A stretch of 64,000 nt of DNA. Source: Diospyros lotus (taxonomy: Eukaryota; Streptophyta; Magnoliopsida; Ericales; Ebenaceae). Positions 48,601-60,800 of the stretch are shown here, in pieces. Below the pieces are notes generated by a model that was not told the DNA's origin, ran no database searches, and worked only from the letters and a program-made list of their open reading frames with translations. The DNA lies in the NCBI RefSeq assembly GCF_014633365.1, contig NC_068339.1, positions 10,749,925 to 10,813,924 of the forward strand. Direction: 5' to 3'. How positions within the stretch are numbered: position 1 is the first letter of the stretch; every line of letters begins with the position of its first letter. Made by a program: the position numbers and the translations under genes.

Positions 48601-51600
48601 GCTCCAATTTTTTTCAATATAATCATCATGCAGTAAATCAATGAGGTCCAAACTGACGTCTCTTTCCCCTTCAAGTTTACCTACTACAGTACCAGTGTAA
48701 ATATGAACTCCACCAGACATAGGTAGCATTTTAACTGGTACACAAGAGTAGACACCTCACAGAAGATCAACATGTCTTGCTATCAAGAAAATTAATAGCT
48801 CATCAAATGAAGACAAAAGTGCCCTCAAACAGCAGGCAACAAAATGGACAGCTGGTCTGATTATCACATTTTAACATGAACCATAATCATAAGAATCAAT
48901 ACCTCAAGCAATCGTGAACAAATTAAACATAGTCCACAAGGATTATCGATCAAAATGCATACTCTTATTCCTCTAAAATTCTGGTCGATTATTTTTCTGA
49001 AGCCAACTTATGCCACACAACAAAGGCCGAAACTGCAGCTCTAGGGCTATATTCCAACAATTAGTAGTCTAATTGAATGAACAACATACACTTACAACAG
49101 CAAGCATCAAGCAAAAAAGAAATTGCATCCACGCTACAACTTGAAAATAAGTGGCTAACAAGATTACCATGCGTATACGAGCCATATTGAAATAGCTTAT
49201 CTCAACCAGTTTCTGCAAGCTAAAGACACGAGCAGGAGTTTGTTTGAGTTCTTCAGCTGACACAGTACAGAGAGCGGTAAAAAACTCCACAACAGTTTCA
49301 CTGGGCAATTTAACACTATTCATAAATACTTGATCAGCTGGTTTCCCAGACAACTCTCTCAGAGATTGAAGAATGGCATCCCTGGAAATTTGGTTCGATC
49401 CTTGCATGACAGTAGCAGCAATAGAAGGGGTAGATGTTATGTATTCAAGCCGAGAAATGCACTCCAGAACAGCATTCCATGTGTCTTGAAGAGCGTAAGT
49501 ATCAGAATCACATAATGTGAGTAGAGTCCTCAATGCTTCTACATTTTTACTACGCATGTCCTTTGGTGCATGTAAGAAATTGAATCTGAAATATTTGAAT
49601 ACCAGGGTATTAAGTTAATGTCAAATGTTAGATATCATTTGATAATCATCAAAAGCTTCCACACCTTGTTCACAAGGACAATGACATGATAATGGTATGT
49701 TATTCTTTCAAAAAAGAAAGAAAACATGCACATGAGTTTAGTGCACAAAAGAAACAAAACATAATCATTGTTTAAAAGCACAAAAGAGAAGCAAATACAA
49801 AGAGACAACAAGAGAGAGAGAGAGAGAGAGAATAAGAATAAGAAGACAATAGAAAAGAGGAACTTTACCTAATTAGTGATGTCAAAAAAGCATATCGCAT
49901 GGTATCCATTCCAAGAACATGGGTAATGTGTATCCCTGCCCTAAATCCTTCCATACAGAGAACAACTCTTGGCTTATTCTCTGCTTCACCCATAGTAACA
50001 GAAAAAGTAGCAAGCAAAGGCCAACCAACAGCTTCAACCATTGGCCTTACAAGTTCAATCTGATATGAAGTGTAAAAGACTCCTCTTTTCAATCCTTTAC
50101 TCCTAATAATAGCCTGTGTTTCTTTAACAATTGCTTCACCCTCAGACTTTGCATCTGTTGATGACTTCCCCCTTGGGAGAGCCAGATTAAGAATACTGAC
50201 AAGGCGACCTCTCTCTTCTACTTCTGGCTTCTGTCGCTTACTTTTACCAAGAGCAGCCAGGTCATCTTTCATTTTTATCTCTTCTTTGACAATAGAATCA
50301 TAGATCTCCTCCAGGAGTCCCTTAGGAGCACACTCTTCAGGATCATTTGTGGCATTCATGTGTATAAAATCAGCCTTGGACATTTTAGGCCACACCATAG
50401 GGTTATGTGCATCAGTATTCAACATTATAACTGCATATGCAAGAACATATGCAGTATCTGCATTCTTAAACAATCCAGGATTATCTGCACAATAACTGGG
50501 ACAGGAAATCAAATTATTAGTCAGCAACAGAAAGGGCTTAATCAAATTGACAATATGATAAATACAAATTAATGCCCCTATACCAAAATTTCACCAAAAA
50601 TACTCCATATGTCTTTTCAGGAAAATTTATAAGCCAAAGCATCAAAAGGGATGCCACCTGATCACAAAGCATCCCAATTTCACCCAGCTCAACATTATCA
50701 ATGAATTAGGAAAAGGTTTGATTTCTCTATTGCTAGGGCACAATACACTAGCACTAGCAGTGATCTTTAAATGGAGACAGCTCTATGCCTCCAGAGCTAC
50801 GTTGTTTTCCATGTAAATAAATGGCAATTATGGTTCTTCTTCAACTTAAAGAAGAAAGGCAGCAGTTTGCAAAAGGGAAGCAAACAAAGAAGAGTCATGG
50901 ATATAAAAAAGCCATTGATACAATATGAAGCAAAAAAAAAAAAAAAGGTAGTAAAGATATAAATGAGGTGACCTGCAACGTACATGGGCCTAGTCCTGTT
51001 ATGATGCACATTGTAGAATCACATTGACAAGCTCAACTTTAAACTGTCTGCACAAGATGGTCAATGTGGTCTACAAAGTGCATTTTGTAACACAGAGAGA
51101 GAGTAAGCTTCATCCAAGTTACCAGATCTTGGTCTAAAGAAAAGAAAGCCAAAGTGCCAAGTGAACCATAGATGAAATATCAGAAAGTACACAGAAGCAA
51201 ACAAGAACAGAAATGTGGTATCTGGGACACTGTCGGTTTGTACAATTATTCACATAGATCAACGCAAAAATAGTAGGTTCAATTGCAAGAGTGATACATT
51301 CATTTCACATAGGGATTTTTTTGTTTTCATTTGACAGGAAACATATTTCGACCAAAACTCAAGCCTCTTAATTGGGGAATGAAATCCACTCCATTGATCT
51401 ATCCTCCAAGGGCAAGAGAAAATCAACAAAAAATGAGATTTTTGAATAGCCAAAGTTGTCTACTATCTTTGTTCATATATTTTACGTATTTAAAAGCATA
51501 TAACTGACTCCATAGTTCATTCTAGATTAATTTTTTCACTCAGCTAATTTTATATTAATTTAGCAGTAAGGGATTTTCTTTCTACTCATCTAAAATCCAA

Positions 51601-51798
51601 AGCCCCTCTTCTCAATTGGCACTATATATGGCTTTTCATGTTTCATCCTCATAAAATAGAACACTAACAAGAGAGATAAAAAAGAATGCTTTGTATTCCC
51701 AAGTTTAACATTCTACAACAGAAAATTAGCATGCCTTAAAAATGGTTTTTGTAATGCAAAGTATTGATATGCCAGTGTTTTCTGGAACTTTGGCGTGC

Positions 51799-51849
<51 letters not shown>

Positions 51850-54800
51850 GTTACAAACAAACTTGAAGTATAGTCATATAAACCCACCGCTCTGCAAACT
51901 TCTCCATGATCCGATCTATCTTTTGTGCTTCTCCTGGAAGTCGGAATCCTTTAAGGAATTCGCGGATTGCAGAATCAAACTTCATCTCAGAGAAATTCAT
52001 GGAATCTACATAAGCGTGCATGACAGCAAGGGCAAATTCCTCATGTTGGCCCAAGTAATCACCTATCATAGCCTGCAAGCCAAAAAGTTAGACAAATCCA
52101 TTTCAATAGAACTAATTTTACTGACAAACCGCAATTCTACCTTGTCCAAATGGGGAGTATTCCTCAAAAATTGAGCAACTGAAGCAGGTGTGTTCTCCAC
52201 CAAACGATTTGATATCAAATATTCTATACCCTTCCCTGATTTCCGGTTGAACTGTAACATATTTGGCACTAAAAGTCAGTCCCTCAGGAAAGGGGTAATG
52301 CTCAGCACAACAAGAAGTCATACCGGGCAAGCATAAGAAAATGAGGAACAATCATCCTATATATGTGAAAAAAACTGAAGCCTTTTCTTTGGTATCACTC
52401 ATAGATCATGAACAATGGTATCAGAATTTTATCAATTACCTCAGATACAGCAGCTTCCACTGTAGATTTATGAGCCTTCACTTTCTCAAAGTTATTTGAC
52501 AAGTCCTCCCTGATTTTAGTTTCATCTTCTCTAGTGGAAATTTCTCCTTCAGAAGATTCTTTGCCTCTACTCTGTTTTTCCAATTCTTTTCGCATCTTCT
52601 CCCAGTCAACCAATGATTTTAGCACATTCACAAGACACTAGAAAAATCAAGGAAGAGAGGTCAACAGTAATTTCTTAATAAGGGCCACGAGTACAAGGGT
52701 GACAAAGTCATTGGCAGCTGGAGCAATCAAGGTCAACAAATAAACTTACCTGAAGTGAAGAACCTTTAATAGATCCCATTTGGGAAGCAGTAACTGAGTT
52801 GGGATCCATATTTTGTATCCCTTGGGCTATTTTCGATAGAGTGTTAACCTGAACAAGATGAAAGAAGGCTACGGAAATAAAAAAAAAAAAAGGGAATAGT
52901 AAAGATAAACTAAAGGCAATTAAAACTAAGTCAGATTTACCATGCGTTCAAACAAGTTAGGGGCCTCAAGATCACAATCATAATTCACATACAAGTCAAC
53001 AAGCATTTGGGGATCTCTGCAGACCTTCTCTAGCATTCTGCAAAATAATTTTGATTATAAGATCATGAGAAGAAGCCCAAATTAGACCTGGAAAGCTTAA
53101 GAAGGACTAGAAATTGTCACAAGCATTAGCTAACTAAGACAGCTTTTAGTCATTTTTTAAATGAGAATATAAATACAACATAGGGCTCCCTGGACCATGA
53201 GGCTTGCTTGCCTTGCAAGTGTTGGGAGAAGGTCATTTTTGTATGCAGTCTTACCATTGCTTTGCAAAGAAGCTGTTCTATGGCCTTTTAGTCATAAAGG
53301 AGCAACCTTACAATTGCTACCTAGGAGAGTATAAATACACCATCATGATCAACTGCACCTTATCTAACCAAGTTAGGGTCGGTGGCAAGACATTCATAAT
53401 GTCAATTGACTTCTAGAAGTTACAATGACAATACAAATCCGAACAAAAGAACAATGTCGCAAAATTTTACAGTGGATGCCCCTCAAGGAGAATATAAATA
53501 CAATGTCATAATAAATTTCAAATACAAATCATACCTAAGAACACTCAATTTCTGATTGAGGGGAAATTCTGAGCCATCCAGCGACCGTAGAACAATCAAT
53601 GGAAAGAAAATGCCAATTTCACCCTGAAATTTATAAAATATGCAGCATGTAGGAAAGATGAAGGATTAACAACTCCCCAGCCCCCCTCCCCCCCATACAC
53701 ACAAACAAGAAAGACAAGAAGGAGGAGAAAAGAAGAGGGAGGAAGAGAAAGAGATCCCAAACAGTAGAGAAGTGAGCTGAAAGCATTACGTACTTTAAGA
53801 CTTTCCCTAAATCTCAATAAAAGCACAGCAAAGATTCCAGTTGCATACTGCCAAGGAAAGATCAAAAATCATCACCATCAAGATCCTTAAAGCAGATCTT
53901 GGCAACATTAAAAGTAAAAAGAAAGGACACAAATGGGCAACTAAACCTGGAATATTGCAGGTGATTGAGAAACTGCCGCCCGCAACAATGCATATGAAAG
54001 GTAAGCTTTAACTGAGTCGATAAAATTGAAGTTCTTAGTGAATGATTGGCTAACCCCTTCCAACAAACCCTGCAAATATAATAGCTTGAAGCACACCTTA
54101 AAGCTTGTAGAACTCAAACAACATTATAAAGCTAAAAGTCAAGATACATGAGACACCAGAATAGCGAGTTCAAAACCTGTACTGAAGATAATGGGACAGA
54201 TTTTCAAAGAGCTTTTAATGATTATACAAGCAGGTCCAGCAATAAGTAGAACTTAACAGGTTCCAAGCAAGGGCAGGGGAAGGTTAACCCTGCCATGCCT
54301 TGCCACCAACCTATCATGCCTCACAAAAAAGTGGGCCTCATGCACAAGGGACACCCCTTTTTTTGTTAATTAGAAGAAAAAAAAAAACTGAAAACCAAGG
54401 CTCATTAACTGTGCTAGGAGAAAATGATAAATCCCTTGGCAGACCACCAATTGGTATGCATGATCTGAAATATACTCATTTTCATACCAAAACGATGAAT
54501 TGAACGATCACAATGTTCTTTCATATCTATTATCTTAAATGGTCTCTTAAAAAGCAAATAAAGACTTATAACAAACAACATCTGTAGATGATAGAAGGGA
54601 TTTGACTTGAACAAATGAAAAAAGAAATTTGACACCATGTTCCAAACAAATATGTTCTTTTATATTTAATTTCAACAAATAATAGACTAGATTGTACTAT
54701 TTTGCTGTATATCTAAATGCCAAAAAGGTAAATAGCCCAAAAATATCTTAGATAGTAATATCTACAAGTCTAACCTATTGTACAACATTCTACAACAAAT

Positions 54801-57800
54801 GACATTTCACATTCTTATTCCTGCTCCAGTTGCTAGTTTGATTCATTTTCCCAGTATACAGGGCTCGTGTCATCTCAACCTTTTTAAAAAATCAACAGTC
54901 TAGATATGGTTTAAGATCAATGTTCAGGTGTAAACCCACCAATCAAATTGATAAAATATCATCATACAAATTATTTAACTACATGTTATGGATTTATAAA
55001 CCAAAAAATTATGTCTACATGGATATTTGATATGGCCCAAGCAGAAAAAGAAGCCATACCACCAAAAGCAAGAAACTGGAGATTTGCATACGGAGTTCAA
55101 TTCAGCCTGAAAATACCAATCATTCTGATGCTATAAAAAGATATTGATCAGTCTAAGGACTTACCTGCAGAAGTTCAAGAGACAAAATACGTGTCTTGGT
55201 TGTAACTTCATCATTGTCTTCCTTCATACCCATCTGCAGATTTTTATCTAAAAATCAGAGTTCCATCTAGAAAGTTCAAAACTCAAATTACCAGAAGATA
55301 CTGAGGACAAACCTTGCAAAGGGTGCGGAAAAGAAGTAAACCATCCCGCTGGGCAATGTTCATGCTGTCTAGGTCAATCCCTCTGCAGGTGAAGATGATT
55401 TATAATTCCAAGGAACCCAAACAATGAGAATATATATCTATTACAATTCATTCTGGCTACAAATTGAGTTGACACGTAATATATAACAACATATTGTCAT
55501 ATTCTCAGCTACCTTGCCTTTTCAGCAAAAAAAAAAAGAAGCGTATTTCTCAGCTAAGCATTTCTACCTGGTTATCTTGTCACCATCTTCAAGATGAACA
55601 GCTTTGTCAAGAACAGCTTCTAAACCCTGTAGGCATATAACAGTGCCATGTAAAATAAAATGAAATGGCATAACAAGCATAACGTAATCAAAGGCGAAGG
55701 CCTTGCTTGCCGAGGCACTAAGGCCCCTCAAGGCTCCATGGAAGCACCTTGTCTACCTCTCCTAGAGGTGGCTCCAATCAGGTTAGTGCCCCAAATGAGG
55801 CAACAAGGGATGAAGGCGCTTGCCAGACGTAAAAAGTAAAGAAAAGGTAAAGAAGAATTGGCACTAAAAATCAAAAGAGGCACTTACAAGAAGAAAACAA
55901 AGACGAAAATTGAAACAAAATGGTAAAGAAAGAAGATCACTATGGAGTTGTTGCTATTGCTCGTGCGATCTCCATAAGTTGCTTTCTCAAGTTCTTCTCT
56001 CTTCTCTCTTCTTGTGTAGCTGGGAAAGTTACCATGACATAGATCACAAGAAGGCAAGTTGAAGAAGAGTTATCAAAGGTTGGCCAGAGCTCTCACACGC
56101 CAAGGGGTTCTGATGAGTGGAGTCACTCACTGATGAACCCATAACACGTGAACAGCACATATTAACCTTCCAGGTTGCTACTCTGATGGCCATCCCTCCC
56201 TCATTCTCCCTCTAGTCTAGTATTTGTCATTTGTGGCTTAGTTTTGCAACTGACACCCAATCTTTATGTTTCTTTTTCTCTGAAATTCCAGCGTGTTGCT
56301 CTCTTTGGAGTTATAATTGAGCTATTGATTGCTATTATATTACACGATCAGGTTACTTTCCGTTTCTTCTTTATTTGAATTATAATAATTACATTTTTTT
56401 AGTATTGTTATCATTACTACAACAAATGGCTTCGGAATGTGCTACATTAAGTGGAAGTGGGAAAAAGATCCAATTTGGAAATATAATTTTTTGCAAGATC
56501 CCAAACATGTTTGTTTAAACATTATCCATTTTTTTGAAAGATTCTAAAGTTATATGCTTGAACACTATTAAAAGGATCTGTACTTGAGAGTATTTTATAA
56601 GTCTTATATACATTTATGACAATCTTTTCATGTTAAGTATATTTATTAGGGTGTGTTTGATTGGGGGCGGAAAGTGGGGCAGAAATCCAATTCCATGGAA
56701 TTCCAATTCTCACCCCACCCCCTAAGAATTTCAATTCCTTGATTTCAAGGAAAATCTTCACTTTTTGACTAAGATGGAATTCGAATTCCATGGGAAAATA
56801 AAACTGTTTGATGGAATTTCCTAGAATTTGGATGGAAAATGAATTCCACTCCCATTTTCCACCCCTATCAAACGCACCCTTAATGTTTTGTCAATTTAAG
56901 TGCCTTGCTTCACATGGGCAAGCACTTTTTTGGGCACCTAGTGCCTCAAGCAATATGATGTCGTAGTGGCTTAAGGGCACCTTTGGCCTCTGACTACCTT
57001 GAGGCATACAAACAAACGCAGTCAACACATACAAGCTTGCCACACACACACAGACAGCTAAAACTTGGCATCAGACAAGTTAGTTGCAAGAGACTTCGTC
57101 TGAGTGGATGTTCTTGGGATGTAGATGAGGAAGAGAAGCACCTTAATATCAGCACCCCCGGCAAGATTCTGAAGTTCCTCAACAGATGCAATAGAAGCAT
57201 CTTTGACTTGATTTACAGAAAGGGCATCTCCCAAAGTCATCCCTTCATTGTTTTGGTCTTCTGAAGCATCCTCAAGTTTTGAGTTTGAACTGTGTTCTGA
57301 AGCAGCTTCTCTATGTGTGACAGAGCTAGATGTGCTAGTAACCTGAACATCCTGGTGACATTATAAGCATTCTAGAATCAGTGGGCCAATCTATACTGTT
57401 TTCATCTTTTCAGTATTTATACAGAAAAGTGTTCAAGACAGTTTGTAATTTCATACCGGATCACTTTCCATTCGCCTGAAGACGATGCTGATCATTTGGG
57501 TCAACATTGCCTTTGATGTTGCTTGGTTTATGGGACTCTTGCTAAGAATACAAACTAGGGTCAATCAGTTTTGATAGAAAGGTGATAATAAACTCTTATT
57601 AGAAGAAAAATTTTGAACACCTCCCCACCTGTTAAGAGCAATATTATAGCATACTCTGAGTACTCCTAACAATGGTTCACCATGAACTGCATATCGAAAA
57701 GTTGAACAGGCTTAAATCTTCATTCAGAATTATGTGCATATAGAAACCATTCTTCTAAATTTAGTAACACTACTAGCAGAAATAATTACATGACAGTTTG

Positions 57801-60800
57801 ATGGAAAAAGAAAATAAAATTGGACTATTTTGCTATCTTGGATTCATCATTCATAAGGAAAAGTAAAGACATTGGACTGCAATCTAATACCATGGCTCTT
57901 CTACTTTTCAGAGCTCACCCCAAGAAAATTTAGAGATACCAGGCAATACACATGGAAACACACTGAACTGCAGTTTGTATTTGTAAGTTCAATAAAATTT
58001 GATAATCCACATAAGTTTTCCTAATTTAATTTCCAAAAGTTTTAGAATCTGTTGTCATAGAATTTGGACTTTGAGTACTATTATGCTCTCAGTTAGAATG
58101 GTTTTAGAAGGTTCCCTTATCCATGTAAAACCTTTGGATGTCAAGATAGATCAATCTTAGAAGATACTTGAAAGATCTCACGCTATCCCCTCCCTCTCAA
58201 TTATTTATGTCTGAAGTGCTTCTTAAGATAACACGATTCCCAAGTGGAATCACAAGAATGTATGCATAAGACAGCCACAAGGCCGAGTATTAGCATCATA
58301 AGGAGTATTGTGCAATTCCATAAAGGATGGCATGGGATACACAACAGATGGGCTTGAATAAGAGTATCAGGTGGCACATGTCCATGTGTCAGATCTTAAA
58401 CATTTAATTTTAGAATATTGAAGTGCATATCCAGTTGGGTACTGGTGCATGGATGTGAAGAGTTGAACAAAATGTGCCGAGTATACAATTTTAAAGTATG
58501 ATAATGCCCCATTCAGAAATGTATTTGAAATTAAACTATCTTAAAATGAAGAAGAGATTTTGATTTCTTATCCATTAACATGAAATATTAGCTTCATTTT
58601 TTTCAAATGTTGTTAAAATTACATGATCCAAATTTCTAATTTTGTGCATGCTTTGGATATATATCCCATATACCCTTATCCTTTTTATATTCTGTGGACA
58701 CGGTGCAAACAGGGGAATAGAAGAGTCCATGTAAGACACGCTGGGATGAAGATCAAAGGAGAATAAATGTTAATGTGAAAACACAATCAAAAGTCTATGT
58801 AAATGTACCACCCAAAAGGGAAAAGAGTAAGACTATTGTTTGGAGATAGTTGAAAAGGTTTCCAAATTCCAAGGAATAGGACTTCCCTTGTCCCGCATGG
58901 AGTAGAGAGGTTATAGATTATACCCTATTGCAATGGGGTTAAGGTGCTTCCACCTAAGAAGCATAGGTGCGGATTATGGGTGTGAAAAGGATACAAAAAT
59001 AGATGCATGATACAACAAGTTTAAAAAAGAAAGACATGAGTATATAAATACACAAATATAACTCTTTGCTTATGAGTAGAGTTGATGTGGAGCCACATCA
59101 TAAATTTTAATTATTCTAATTTTAAAATTTTTCAAAGTAAATCTTATTTTATAGGACTTATCCAGTAAGATAATCAAATAGATACAATTAACTAATAAGA
59201 TAATCAATCCCATACACTTATCCAACAAGATAAACAATTAAATTAGATTTACTTATAAAATATTAAAATTAGAATAATTAAAATTTATGATGTGGGTTCT
59301 GCATCAACCCCCTCCACCTGTGAAGAACTCATCCTCTACTAGAATTGTCTGTATACACTGATTACACTGAATGGTAATACTGATAAAGATCAGCAACAGT
59401 AAAAGTTTTAGAAATTCCGAGACTTTCTAGGATATCCACCATGTATGCATTGTCATTTACCCTTTTATGATTCTTGTATGGACCATACTTCTTGGGTTGT
59501 AATTTGCTAAAAGTCCCTACTGGAAAGTTTTCCATACAGAAGAAAACCACAAAATGTCTCCTTGGAAAACTTTGGCTCTCCTACACTTGCCAGCTGCCTC
59601 AACCTGATCGTCAAAATTTTCTGCTCCAATGCTAAAACAGGCATTTTATGAAGGTGAATCAAATCTAGTTTGTGATTGGGGCTCTTGGGGCAAAACAGAA
59701 AGAACAGGGATCTCCAACAGCACTATGTTTGGAAACCATATGTATGAACTCAACTCAAGCTAGTGCAAAGTCCCACTGTTTCAGTTTGTAAACAACTAAA
59801 CACAAAGGTTACGAATCAGGTTGGCCAAGGTTCAGTTTAGTGCTACAATTTGCCCATCTGATTGCAGGTGCATGGTGCTACCATATTTTAAAGAACAATC
59901 AAGAAGCTTCCAAATTGTCATCCAAAAGTAACTAAGAAATCTACTATCCCTGACAGAGGTAATGGATTTAGCATCCCCATGCAATCTCACAATATCTTTA
60001 AAGAACAGCTTGGCTATGTGTGATGCATCAAAGGGCTTCCCTGCAAGGGATAAAATGTGTCACCTGGATGGTATTTTGACAATGAGGTTAATGCGTGTTA
60101 GTCCATGGTGGTTCTCCTCCTGGCCCTTCCACCAGCTACAAGGGGTAGAGGCAAGGAGAGACCACCTATCTCCTTTGACAAATAAAGCAAGGCAGTATGA
60201 ACAGGATTTGAGGTGTGTGAATGCAAAAGCACACTGGTAGATGTATCACATCTACTTCTTTCTTCCAACAATATTATTATTTCTAGTGAGCATGTAAGCA
60301 ACTAAGGTTAGTTCAAATGTGTGGACTTGCTTTTATAGTTTCATGATTAAGGTAAATATGGGTAAAAGTGAATCGAATCCTGGATGGTGAAGTTCAAGAT
60401 AATAGGGGTATGGATGCCACAATCAATGGGTTACATTTTTTAATTCTTTTTCTCCATTTTTGTTTGGGTGAGGGAGGGGGAGGGGGGAGGGCGTACTACT
60501 ATACAAAATTGGGACTAACCTTAAGACAGGATGAGTTTGAACCACATGGATAGATTCCCAATAAAATCTTTTAATATTCCAACCAGTGGAAAAATTTAGA
60601 TCAAAAGACTTGGTTAATGACAGTGCCACCTAAGATATTCATGAGATACTTACAAGAGAAGACCAAGAGTCCTTGCAAAATAAAAGACTGACAACAGGTT
60701 TAAGAAGAATAACAGCTGTACATCAGAAAATGGTAGACGCCCTATTTAGCCATTTTAGACATAACCATGATCAAGATGACAAAGAAAACAGAACAAATCA

